A DNA stretch of 64,000 nt. It comes from Flavobacterium psychrophilum. Its GTDB lineage: Bacteria > Bacteroidota > Bacteroidia > Flavobacteriales > Flavobacteriaceae. Each line of letters begins with the position of its first letter. Positions within the stretch are counted from its first letter, which is position 1. The notes below the pieces were generated by a model. That model saw nothing but the letters and a program-made list of their open reading frames with translations, searched no databases and was not told the DNA's origin. Below are positions 27,633-35,707 of this stretch, piece by piece. Where the stretch lies: positions 34,774-98,773 of the forward strand of contig CAMCFT010000012.1 in assembly GCA_945874225.1 (NCBI GenBank), read 5' to 3'. The position numbers and the translations under genes are program-made.

Positions 27633-27842
27633 TCAACTATCCAGAAACGAATCTGAATTGTTTTTGGTTTTCTTGAATAATTTTATTAGCAATAAAATTG
27701 CGGCAACGGCTTCAAATGTCATCCCAATAATTAGAAAGAAACTGGTCCAATCTTTACGTTCGTGTGTGATTTTAAATAACACGCCAATAACTGTAAGTAC
27801 TGCGCCAATAAGGAATAAAACCAGGATTTGTGTATTTTTCAT
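27633..27842 (-). CDS. Small GldL-like two-helix membrane protein
   Basis: A 69-residue protein with two membrane helices. The first helix, ILVLFLIGAVLTVIGVLFKITH, resembles the N-terminal hairpin of GldL (helix, then G-x-L-F-K-I-x-H), the T9SS motor membrane protein. It lacks GldL's long cytoplasmic part. It ends with a basic and polar tail. It starts 5 nt after a 59-residue membrane protein gene and is probably co-transcribed. The similarity to GldL is only at motif level. Confidence 0.65.
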   Translation of the reverse strand: MKNTQILVLFLIGAVLTVIGVLFKITHERKDWTSFFLIIGMTFEAVAAILLLIKLFKKTKNNSDSFLDS

Positions 27843-27847
27843 AAAAG

Positions 27848-28027
27848 TTATTTTTCTTTAATTATAGTAGCAACTTCTCTAATCAACAAAGAAGTCAAAG
27901 CACCAATAACAAAAATGGATAGAAATTCGACAGTGCGAATTGTACCGTGGTCAATGATTCTTGAATAATTTCCAATTGAAATTAGTAGCATTATTGCTAA
28001 AACTATTGTTCTTCTTTTAGAGTTCAT
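27848..28027 (-). CDS. Small membrane protein, 59 residues
   Basis: A short frame from ATG 28027 to TAA 27848: MNSKRRTIVLAIMLLISIGN, then a loop with IIDHGTIRTVEF and a second helix LSIFVIGALTSLLI, ending REVATIIKEK. The start has a basic leader and the two helices are well formed, and it lies 5 nt from the next gene in the same direction. The fit as a real gene is good, but I know no family. Confidence 0.6.
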   Translation of the reverse strand: MNSKRRTIVLAIMLLISIGNYSRIIDHGTIRTVEFLSIFVIGALTSLLIREVATIIKEK

Positions 28028-28072
28028 AATATTGTTGTTTTGAGATTCAAAGATATTGTAAAGAACTTTAAA

Positions 28073-29218
28073 TTAACCTTTTTGTATGGTTTGCGTTTTT
28101 ACGTAATTTACATTTCTCTCTTTCAAATAATTTAAAATGTACCTGAAACAAAGTTCGTGTTTTCCAATCAATTCTGGTGGAAAAATTCCTTTTTCGGTGA
28201 ACAAACCTTCCAAAAACATATTGGCTACAGCCGTTGCAGTATATCCCGTGGTTCTTGCCATTGAAGAGGTTTGCGTTTTTGGACAATATTCATCATATAA
28301 ATTATAAATTACTTCTTCGAGTTCACCGTTTTTATTTTCCCCTTTTAAAGTGATGCGCATTATTGTAAGTTCTTCTTCGGTTTCTCCCAATTTCCATTCG
28401 TCGAAAAGAATTTTACTAGTAAAATCAAGCGGTGAAATTTCAGTTCCATTTACCATTATCTTTTTTTCGCTAAAGAATCCGCTGTCTTTCAAAACTCTTA
28501 TATATTCAACGTGGCCAGGATATCGGAGTGTTTTTTCCTTCATATTCTTGATGTGTGGCATCGTAAATAGAATTGATCGTAATCCGTCAGAATTAAAAGA
28601 TTCCAAGGTTCCCACTTTATCAAATTCCACAAATTCACAGTCGGTTAAAGCTTCACGAATGACGACATTTCCATTTTCGACATAACGGGCCGGACGAGTA
28701 TATTCTTCGATTACATCTATTGGTGAAAAAGGCGCTTTGTAGTTGAATGGCCATTTTTTTACTTTTGGCAAACCGCCAACTAAAGTTTCAAAATCTGTCA
28801 ATTTCAGTTTCTCATTATAATATCCCAAAATGATATTGTGCATTCCAGGTGCAACGCCACAATCAACTATAGCAGTTACTCCTTTTGTTTTTGCCAGCAC
28901 ATCTAATTCGAGAGCATTTTCAGGGAAAAAGGAAATATCCACGACATTTTTACCAGCTTCAATAACTGTTTTTATGGTTTGGAAACCAAGAAATCCAGGA
29001 ACTGCACAAACAACAAAATCAAAAGATGCAAGAACAGATTGAAGTTTTTTTGTATCACAAACATCCACTTGTAAAATGCTGATGTTTTGATACTTCCCTT
29101 TTAGGTATTCTAATCGTTGAATACTTAAATCTGCGATGGTTACGTTGTGTTTCTTTGATAAATCTGCCGCCATTGCGCTACCTACCATTCCTGCTCCTAA
29201 AACAATTATATTGGTCAT
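28073..29218 (-). CDS. Saccharopine dehydrogenase-like oxidoreductase
   Basis: A 381-residue NAD(P)-dependent enzyme of the saccharopine dehydrogenase / carboxynorspermidine synthase superfamily. The Rossmann motif is at the N-terminus (IIVLGAGMVGSAMAADLSKK) followed by ADLS. VDCGVAPGMHNIILGYY and VGGLPKVKKWPFNYKAPFSP are typical of the lysine 6-dehydrogenase/saccharopine branch. The C-terminal dimerisation region has TSSMARTTGYTATAVA. It probably acts on lysine- or glutamate-derived imines; the exact substrate is unresolved. Confidence 0.85.
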   Translation of the reverse strand: MTNIIVLGAGMVGSAMAADLSKKHNVTIADLSIQRLEYLKGKYQNISILQVDVCDTKKLQSVLASFDFVVCAVPGFLGFQTIKTVIEAGKNVVDISFFPENALELDVLAKTKGVTAIVDCGVAPGMHNIILGYYNEKLKLTDFETLVGGLPKVKKWPFNYKAPFSPIDVIEEYTRPARYVENGNVVIREALTDCEFVEFDKVGTLESFNSDGLRSILFTMPHIKNMKEKTLRYPGHVEYIRVLKDSGFFSEKKIMVNGTEISPLDFTSKILFDEWKLGETEEELTIMRITLKGENKNGELEEVIYNLYDEYCPKTQTSSMARTTGYTATAVANMFLEGLFTEKGIFPPELIGKHELCFRYILNYLKERNVNYVKTQTIQKG

Positions 29219-29308
29219 AATTATATTTTGTTGGGTTTAAAAAGTAAAGCTAAGATAGTGTTTCATTCAAATCATTTATAAATTCAAGCAATGATATTTT
29301 AAACAATG

Positions 29309-29341
29309 AGACCTATGAAGGTTTTAAAGCCTCATAGGTCT
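29309..29341. repeat. Hairpin repeat (AGACCTATGA ... TCATAGGTCT)
   Basis: A 10-bp perfect stem plus a partly paired interior (AGG / GCC) in the 170-bp gap between the saccharopine-like gene and the outer-membrane receptor. It is a Flavobacterium-style hairpin and may act as a terminator for the receptor gene. Confidence 0.6.
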
Positions 29342-29388
29342 ATTATAAAAATTAACAGGTATCAATTTAACCTATAGATGTGTATTTA

Positions 29389-31830
29389 TTATCCTTGAAA
29401 ATCTTCACCACCATTATCCATTTCTCTTTTAGGCTGTTTTTCTTTATCCGTTTTTTGTTTGTTGATTCGATACGTAAAAGAAAGCGTGAATTGTCTTTGG
29501 TGATATTGCATTTCGGAATAGGATTGAATGACGTTTGGAATATAGGTTTCCATTTTTCTTTTTCGGGAGTTAAAGACATCATTTATATTAAAAGCAATAG
29601 TTGCTTTTTCTTTCATCACATCTTTGCTAAACCCAAGATTCATTGCAAATATGCCCAATATTTTCCCTTGAGCTGTTTTTTGATCCCCATTGTAATTCAT
29701 ATTGGTTTGCCAATCGATTTTGTTAGGCAAGGTTACTTTTGAAGTCAGTTTTGCTGACCATGAAGAAGCGTTATTGTCAAAATTCTGAGTGATAACCACA
29801 TTATTAAAGTTGGTATAAGTATAATCTCCTTTGGTATCAATATTGAAAAAATTGAAATTAGAGTTTAATCTCCACCATTTGTAGGGTGTATAATTTAAGT
29901 TGAATTCGAAGCCCGTCCTAAATTCGGTTGCAAGATTGATTGGACCTGAAACAATGACTGGAACTCCATTTACATAATCGCCAGATTCCATTCTCGCAAA
30001 CATAAAAACATCGGAAGTTTTGTTAGTGTATAATGAAGTACTCAGCATAAATTTCCCCCATTTTTTTAAGAATCCAAAATCAACTGCATTAGTCATTGCC
30101 GGATTCAAATCTGGATTCCCACGAAAAATATTGATATTACTGGAATAATTGCTAAAAGGATTGATCATCCTTCCTCTTGGGCGATTAATTCTTCGGCTAT
30201 AATTAAGTGACAAGCTGCTTTCCTCTGAGATTTCATAAGTAAAAAAGGCAGATGGAAAGAAGTCGTTGTATTTTTTATGATTAAAATCGTTTGTGGTAAA
30301 TTGGTTTACATCAACATTTGTGTCTTCCCAACGAAGCCCAAATAGATAAGAAAATTTGTTTACTTTAAAACCATATTGTGAATAAAATGCGTTTACGTTT
30401 TCTATGTATTCCAATTTGTTGGTGAAATCCGTATTGATGACACTACCATTATAAACGGTTACGTCTGTAATTTGATTAGTAAAACTACCACGATAACCAA
30501 CTTCAAATTGCCCACCTTTTCCAATTGGTAAAACATAATCTGCTTGTACTAATTCTTTGTTGCGTTTTTGAATATTTTGAGTGTAATCATTGCCGTTTTC
30601 GCTATCGGCAATACCTGCAGTTTCCTTGTCATTGTTGTTTGAAATTTGTAAATCAACATCTAACTTATGCCCGTCTTTCTTGAATTTTTTTTGCAAACTT
30701 GATTTGTATTCTACATTTTCTCCTTTTGAATCTTCGCTACTAACACGTGTTTGAATATTATTATCCAAAGAATTGGCATATTGTTTATCATAATTTACGT
30801 TATCTATATTGTTTTCATTACTGTTTCTGTAATTGATGGTATTTGTCCAAGAAGTAGATTTATTTAGGTATAATTCGAGACCTAAATTTCCATTGTAACT
30901 TTTGTCTATACTCTCATTCTTCCTTGTTTCTAATATGTATTCAGGAGAGTTTGGTTGAGGATTGAGATAATTAGTTTCGACCATTACATTTCCAGAATTA
31001 TTTCTATTAGAATAGCCTTGATTTGTAAATAAATTATATTTTTTCGATTTATAATTCAAAGTTCCGCTAAGACTATTGTTTTCTGGATGACCTGTCGCTC
31101 CAATAACGGTTCCGTTGAAACCTAGATTTTTTCCTTTTTTAAGGATAATATTCAAAATTCCCGCACCACCTTCGGCATCATACCTGGCAGATGGATTAGT
31201 GATTACTTCTACTTTATCAATAGCATCAGCTGGAATTAATCGAAGCGCTTCAGCAATATTAATCGCATTTGAAGGCTTCCCATCGATAAAGATGGTTACG
31301 TTTTCATTGCCTCGCAAACTCACAGTTCCTTCTGAATCTACTGAAACCGATGGGATATTATCAAGCACATCGCTTACAGTTCCTCCTTTTACCATTAAGT
31401 CGTTACCAATACTGTAAACTTTTTTGTCAAGTTTGATTTGGATTGTCGTAGTTTCAGAACGAACTACAACTTCGTTCAATTGTGTGGCATCTTCTTCTAA
31501 AGCGATTTGACCTAAATTAGAGCTTTCCTGAAGTTTACGCTGACTGAATATGGTAGGTTTAAAAGAGATGAATTCTATTTTAATATCATAAGTTCCAGGA
31601 ATAACATCAATATCAAATTCACCTTTTGGATTTGTAATTCCCCCCGTAGTTGCTTTTGGAAATTTTGGATTCGTGAAAGTGACTGTAGCATATTCCAGGG
31701 GCTGTTTACTCACCTTTTCGATGACAGTTCCTTTTATTTTTATTTTTGCGACTTGGGGTCTTTGTTGTGAATAATTTAGTGTTGAAGTTAGTAACAATAC
31801 TAAAATTATAATAAAATTAAGGTTTTTCAT
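29389..31830 (-). CDS. TonB-dependent receptor-like outer membrane protein
   Basis: About 813 residues. I chose the ATG at 31830 (MKNLNFIIILVLLLTSTLNYSQ, a good signal peptide) because a TATTTTTG -7 box at 31861-31868 lies between it and the longer start. The mature protein has a carboxypeptidase-regulatory-like domain (IKGTVIEKVSKQPLEYATVTF), a plug domain (GGTVSDVLDNIPSVSVDSEGTVSLRGN), then a beta barrel ending FTLSFTYRIN. No SusD partner follows, so it is probably not a glycan SusCD pair. It matches the Bacteroidetes outer-membrane beta-barrel family; the ligand is unknown. Confidence 0.88.
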   Translation of the reverse strand: MKNLNFIIILVLLLTSTLNYSQQRPQVAKIKIKGTVIEKVSKQPLEYATVTFTNPKFPKATTGGITNPKGEFDIDVIPGTYDIKIEFISFKPTIFSQRKLQESSNLGQIALEEDATQLNEVVVRSETTTIQIKLDKKVYSIGNDLMVKGGTVSDVLDNIPSVSVDSEGTVSLRGNENVTIFIDGKPSNAINIAEALRLIPADAIDKVEVITNPSARYDAEGGAGILNIILKKGKNLGFNGTVIGATGHPENNSLSGTLNYKSKKYNLFTNQGYSNRNNSGNVMVETNYLNPQPNSPEYILETRKNESIDKSYNGNLGLELYLNKSTSWTNTINYRNSNENNIDNVNYDKQYANSLDNNIQTRVSSEDSKGENVEYKSSLQKKFKKDGHKLDVDLQISNNNDKETAGIADSENGNDYTQNIQKRNKELVQADYVLPIGKGGQFEVGYRGSFTNQITDVTVYNGSVINTDFTNKLEYIENVNAFYSQYGFKVNKFSYLFGLRWEDTNVDVNQFTTNDFNHKKYNDFFPSAFFTYEISEESSLSLNYSRRINRPRGRMINPFSNYSSNINIFRGNPDLNPAMTNAVDFGFLKKWGKFMLSTSLYTNKTSDVFMFARMESGDYVNGVPVIVSGPINLATEFRTGFEFNLNYTPYKWWRLNSNFNFFNIDTKGDYTYTNFNNVVITQNFDNNASSWSAKLTSKVTLPNKIDWQTNMNYNGDQKTAQGKILGIFAMNLGFSKDVMKEKATIAFNINDVFNSRKRKMETYIPNVIQSYSEMQYHQRQFTLSFTYRINKQKTDKEKQPKREMDNGGEDFQG

Positions 31831-31860
31831 CAAAAGTTGTTTTTTTTTTAAATTGGAATA

Positions 31861-31868
31861 CAAAAATA
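31861..31868 (-). promoter_or_regulatory. -7 promoter box (TATTTTTG)
   Basis: A TAnnTTTG match 30 nt upstream of the preferred receptor start codon on the minus strand. It decides between the two possible starts. Confidence 0.45.
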
Positions 31869-31924
31869 GGATTTGGTTTAAGGGGGAAATCATAAATATT
31901 TGTTAAAATACTTACATAAAAGTA

Positions 31925-32266
31925 TTAAATAATGCCTAGTGCTTTTTCAAAAGGTCTGGCAATAATGGCTTTATTACCATTGATAACAATAGGTCTTTCG
32001 ATGAGAATTGGATTCAGAATCATTGCTTTGATAATTTCATCATCCGTTATTTTTTTGTCTTTGAAGTTTTCTATCCAAATTTTCTCTTTTTGACGCACTA
32101 ATTCAATAGGCTTTATACCTAATTTTTTAATGATTGTCTTCAATTCCTCAAAAGTGGGAATGTCTTCAAGATATTTGATAATTTCATATTCTTTGCCTGA
32201 ATCTTCAAGGAATGCAAGACATTCTCTTGATTTTCCGCAACGTGAATTATGATATATTTGGATCAT
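31925..32266 (-). CDS. ArsC/Spx-family thioredoxin-fold protein
   Basis: A 113-residue protein of the ArsC-like fold. The N-terminus IQIYHNSRCGKSRECLAFLED places the active-site Cys10 as in glutaredoxin-coupled arsenate reductases. ERPIVINGNKAIIARPFEKAL holds the two Arg-Pro positions that bind the oxyanion in E. coli ArsC. It could be an arsenate reductase or the YffB-like branch of unknown activity. It is alone here, 9 kb from the arsR operon, so linkage to arsenic is not given by context. Confidence 0.75.
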   Translation of the reverse strand: MIQIYHNSRCGKSRECLAFLEDSGKEYEIIKYLEDIPTFEELKTIIKKLGIKPIELVRQKEKIWIENFKDKKITDDEIIKAMILNPILIERPIVINGNKAIIARPFEKALGII

Positions 32267-32374
32267 AAAATTTGTGTTTTATTTTTTTTGCAAAGTAAAG
32301 GATAAAAACGGAAAATTAAGTTAAATTCGGTCTGACAAAATTGAAGTTAAATAAAAATCAATTAAATTTTATAA

Positions 32375-33280
32375 ATGTTTATAGAACAAGCATATAAAGG
32401 AAATAATACTTGGTGGCGCGTTTTAATTACCACATTATTGACCGCAGGAATATTTGTTGCAAATTTTATAGCCTATTTCATGATGTCGAAAAAACAATTG
32501 GATGAGGCCTATAAATCGATGAGTGATATTCCAAATAATATGTCGCTGATAATTAATTTGTCTCCCTTTATTTTCTTATTAGGTTTTTTGTTTTTATTGG
32601 TTCGTGTTTTGCACCAAAGAAGTGTTCTTTCATTAACAACTTCTAGAAAATCAGTAGATTATAAACGGATTTTACTTTCCTTTAGTTTAATCGTTTTGCT
32701 GACTATTGCTACTTTTGCAATTTCCTATTCTATGGATCATTCGACCATTGTATGGAATTTTAATCCAATTAAATTTGTCGTTTTATTTATCATAAGTATG
32801 TTGTTGTTTCCATTTCAAATTGGTCTTGAAGAATATTTATTCAGAGGTTATCTAATGCAGCAAATTGGAATTATTGCTAAGAACAGATGGTTTCCTTTGC
32901 TAATTACTTCAGTTGTTTTTGGGTTATTTCATAGTGCCAATCCTGAAGTTGCCAAAATGGGTTATGAAGTTATGGTGTTTTATATTGGAACTGGCTTATT
33001 ACTGGGAATTATGACATTAATGGACGAAAGTCTGGAACTAGCTTTGGGTTTTCATTTAGGGAATAATCTGATGGCAGCCTTATTAATCACTTCGGATTTT
33101 TCAGCTTTACAAACGGATGCGCTTTTTAAATATTCAGGCGTCGAAAACACAACTGATACGCTAAATGAAATGTTAGTTTCGATTGCAATAATCTATCCAA
33201 TTATTTTATTTATCTTCGCCAAAAGGTACAAATGGACAAATTGGAAAGAACGTTTATTTGGTAAAATTAAAGTTCTTTAA
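32375..33280 (+). CDS. CPBP-family intramembrane metalloprotease
   Basis: A 301-residue, roughly eight-helix protein. The glutamate pair LEEYLFRGYLMQ, then FHSANP and the final FHLGNN are the three motifs of the CPBP (Abi/CAAX-protease-like) family, supplying Glu, His and Asn/His for the metal site. The function in bacteria is often unknown and ranges from prenyl-protein processing to bacteriocin immunity. It precedes menE by 19 nt in the same direction and is probably co-transcribed. Confidence 0.88.
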   Translation: MFIEQAYKGNNTWWRVLITTLLTAGIFVANFIAYFMMSKKQLDEAYKSMSDIPNNMSLIINLSPFIFLLGFLFLLVRVLHQRSVLSLTTSRKSVDYKRILLSFSLIVLLTIATFAISYSMDHSTIVWNFNPIKFVVLFIISMLLFPFQIGLEEYLFRGYLMQQIGIIAKNRWFPLLITSVVFGLFHSANPEVAKMGYEVMVFYIGTGLLLGIMTLMDESLELALGFHLGNNLMAALLITSDFSALQTDALFKYSGVENTTDTLNEMLVSIAIIYPIILFIFAKRYKWTNWKERLFGKIKVL

Positions 33281-33299
33281 ATCAAAATAATATTAAATT

Positions 33300-34337
33300 A
33301 TGAATATACCAGAATACAATAAAGTACACAATCTTTTTAAACTAAACGGATTTCATATTAATCGAGAAAATTTATGCAGAGTTGCTTATAGTTTTGTAAA
33401 AGAAGGACAAGAATACGAGAAATCTGTCGGCGATTTTATCCTCGATTGGTTTGATAAAAAAGACTATATGGAAATGAGTACTTCTGGTACTACCGGTGAT
33501 CCTAAACCAATTCGTATAGAAAAAAAGGCAATGATGGAATCGGCTTTGGCAACTGGAGATTTTTTTGATTTATCTCCAGGAAATAAAGTTTTGCATTGTT
33601 TGCCAATGAAATATGTGGCAGGAAAAATGATGTTTATCCGAGCCTTTATTTTAGGATTAGACATGAAATTTGTAGCCCCAAGTTCGCATCCATTAAAATG
33701 TATTGATGAAAAATTTGATTTTTGTGCAATGGTTCCACTTCAGGCAAAAAATTCTTTAAAAGATTTGAAAAAAGTTAAGAAATTAATTATTGGAGGAGGA
33801 AAAGTACAAAAAGCGCTAGAACAAGAATTATTGAAATTGCCAATCAAAATTTACGAAACATATGGAATGACCGAAACTATTACTCACATTGCAGCAAAAA
33901 AAATTGGAGAAAAAGCTTTCACCGTGTTGCCAAATGTGACTGTTTCTGCCGATGACAGACATTGCCTGATAATTGATGCAAAGTATATTAGCGATAAAAA
34001 AATTGTGACTAACGATATTGTAAATATAGTGTCCGACACGCAATTTGAATGGATTGGTCGAATTGATAATGTGATTAATAGTGGGGGAGTTAAATTGATT
34101 CCAGAGCAAATTGAGGAGAAACTTTCAACACTGATTCCAAGACGTTATTTTGTTTTTGGGCAACCAGACGAAACTCTTGGTGAAAAAGTTGTGCTTTATG
34201 TTGAAGGAGAACCAATCGTTATCGAAGAATCTGTCTTTAATGTTCTAGACAAATTCGAAAAACCTAAAGAAATTGTTTTCATTCCAAAGTTCAAAGAAAC
34301 TGCTACTGGAAAAATCATGAGAAAAGAAAGTATATAA
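33300..34337 (+). CDS. menE: o-Succinylbenzoate-CoA ligase-like AMP-binding enzyme
   Basis: A 345-residue adenylate-forming enzyme. The P-loop STSGTTGDPKPIRIEKK, IYETYGMTETITHIAAK, EWIGRIDNVINSGGVKLIPEQIE and the C-terminal PKFKETATGKIMRKE (catalytic Lys) are all present. The compact length is typical of Bacteroidetes MenE, which activates o-succinylbenzoate in menaquinone synthesis. No other men genes are in view, so the assignment rests on size and motifs. Confidence 0.8.
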   Translation: MNIPEYNKVHNLFKLNGFHINRENLCRVAYSFVKEGQEYEKSVGDFILDWFDKKDYMEMSTSGTTGDPKPIRIEKKAMMESALATGDFFDLSPGNKVLHCLPMKYVAGKMMFIRAFILGLDMKFVAPSSHPLKCIDEKFDFCAMVPLQAKNSLKDLKKVKKLIIGGGKVQKALEQELLKLPIKIYETYGMTETITHIAAKKIGEKAFTVLPNVTVSADDRHCLIIDAKYISDKKIVTNDIVNIVSDTQFEWIGRIDNVINSGGVKLIPEQIEEKLSTLIPRRYFVFGQPDETLGEKVVLYVEGEPIVIEESVFNVLDKFEKPKEIVFIPKFKETATGKIMRKESI

Positions 34338-34363
34338 TTATCAGTGAGATGAAATAATTTTTA

Positions 34364-34398
34364 AAAAAAAGAGAGGACTTCGAATCCTCTCTTTTTTT
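34364..34398. terminator. Bidirectional terminator between menE and doxX
   Basis: A 14-bp stem of A7-GAGAGGA and TCCTCTC-T7 around a CTTCGAA loop. It lies between convergent menE (plus) and the DoxX gene (minus), with T tracts on both strands. Confidence 0.9.
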
Positions 34399-34409
34399 GT
34401 TTTCAATAA

Positions 34410-34832
34410 TTATTCCTGCATTTTAAAATAGTAATCAGCAGAATGTTTTCCGCTTCCATATATCAAGAAAATGATGCAAATTCCAAGAGTCCCTAATGAT
34501 AAAAATAAATTTTGAGAATGCATTTCTCCCATAAAATTTATGACGATAGCACCAATAAATATTGGTAATTGCGCAATAATTGCCCATCGTGTGAGCAATC
34601 CAAAAAAGATTAAGATACCACCCAGAATGTGTGCCGAAGCTACATAATGTAAAAGAATCATTCCGCCACCTAGCTTGTCAATTGGGGACAATAAATCTGC
34701 AAAATATTGGAGGTTTGTAATAAAAGTAACTCCTTTTGAAAACAAGAAAACTCCAAGTGCCATTCGAACCAAATCTACCGAAAAATAAGTGTGCGCATTC
34801 GCCCATTTATTTAAATGTTTTACGTTGTTCAT
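34410..34832 (-). CDS. DoxX family membrane protein
   Basis: A 140-residue four-helix protein. The signature VRMALGVFLFSKGVTF, the polar loop LLSPIDKLGGGMILLHYVASAHILGGILIFFGL and ARWAIIAQLPIFIGAIVIN fit DoxX. The family includes small quinone- or thiosulfate-related membrane subunits, but most members are of unknown role. It is a single gene. Confidence 0.82.
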   Translation of the reverse strand: MNNVKHLNKWANAHTYFSVDLVRMALGVFLFSKGVTFITNLQYFADLLSPIDKLGGGMILLHYVASAHILGGILIFFGLLTRWAIIAQLPIFIGAIVINFMGEMHSQNLFLSLGTLGICIIFLIYGSGKHSADYYFKMQE

Positions 34833-34937
34833 AGTGTTTAAGTTTAAAAGCCAATACTAAGGTACTAATATTTAACGTAATAAGGAGATTTCTCTGAAAA
34901 TAAAAATTAAAAAGAGATGCATTTACTGCGAGTAGAA

Positions 34938-35705
34938 TTATTGCATTAAAAAACGCAAAACTATTTCATTAAAAAGGGTTGAATTTTCTATCAAAGCAGA
35001 ATGAGTACTATTGGGCAAAATTGCCAATTGTGCATCGGGAATAGATTCATATATTTTAAGGGTGTGCTCACTTTTAATTTCATCGTGATCACCTGCAATG
35101 ATTAAAGTTTTGGATTTGATGACATTCAAATCAGAGTATTTCAAATTGGGATAATTAATGTCTAAATTGTTTAGATCAATAGCTAAATCATTTTCGTAAT
35201 TTTTGTTATTATTCTCTAAATCAGTAGTCCATTTTTTTAATTCTTCTTGATGAAGAGCACCATCTGGGAATATATTGGCTCCTGAGGCTACTAATTTATT
35301 GACTGTTTCGGGATGTTTTATGGCCAATAATAATCCAATTATGCCTCCATCGCTCCAACCAAGAATATTTGTTTTTTTGATGTTTAATTTGTCAAGAAAT
35401 AAATTAATGTCCTCAACTTGAAGTTCAAAAGTCAATTCAACCCCTTTTTGATAACTTGAATTGCCTCTTCCTCTGCAATCAACTAATACTACTTTAAAAT
35501 GTTTTGAGAATTCAACTACTTGATTTTCAAAACAGGAAAATGATCCTCCGTTTCCGTGAATCATTAATATTGGTTCGCCTTCACCATAAACTTCATAATA
35601 TAGTTTTACACCATTTATATCAACATATTTGCCGTTTTCATGAAGTTTTTGTGCGCTTATATTTAGCGAAATAAAGATAATCGCTAAGAAAAATATTTTT
35701 CTCAT
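34938..35705 (-). CDS. Exported alpha/beta hydrolase
   Basis: A 255-residue hydrolase with signal peptide MRKIFFLAIIFISLNISAQ. PILMIHGNGGSFSCFENQ contains the oxyanion HG, DCRGRGNSS follows, NILGWSDGGIIGL carries the nucleophile elbow G-W-S-D-G, and late IIAGDHDEI (Asp) and PNSTHSALIE (His) complete the triad. It is a periplasmic or outer-membrane-associated esterase or lipase-like enzyme; the substrate is unknown. It starts 2 nt downstream of the carboxylase gene's stop. Confidence 0.87.
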   Translation of the reverse strand: MRKIFFLAIIFISLNISAQKLHENGKYVDINGVKLYYEVYGEGEPILMIHGNGGSFSCFENQVVEFSKHFKVVLVDCRGRGNSSYQKGVELTFELQVEDINLFLDKLNIKKTNILGWSDGGIIGLLLAIKHPETVNKLVASGANIFPDGALHQEELKKWTTDLENNNKNYENDLAIDLNNLDINYPNLKYSDLNVIKSKTLIIAGDHDEIKSEHTLKIYESIPDAQLAILPNSTHSALIENSTLFNEIVLRFLMQ

Positions 35706-35707
35706 TG

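Noticed and set aside
31925..32266. The ArsC-like gene as part of the arsenic operon
   Set aside because: It lies 9 kb away on the opposite strand with no palindrome, and the ArsC fold also includes non-arsenic branches.
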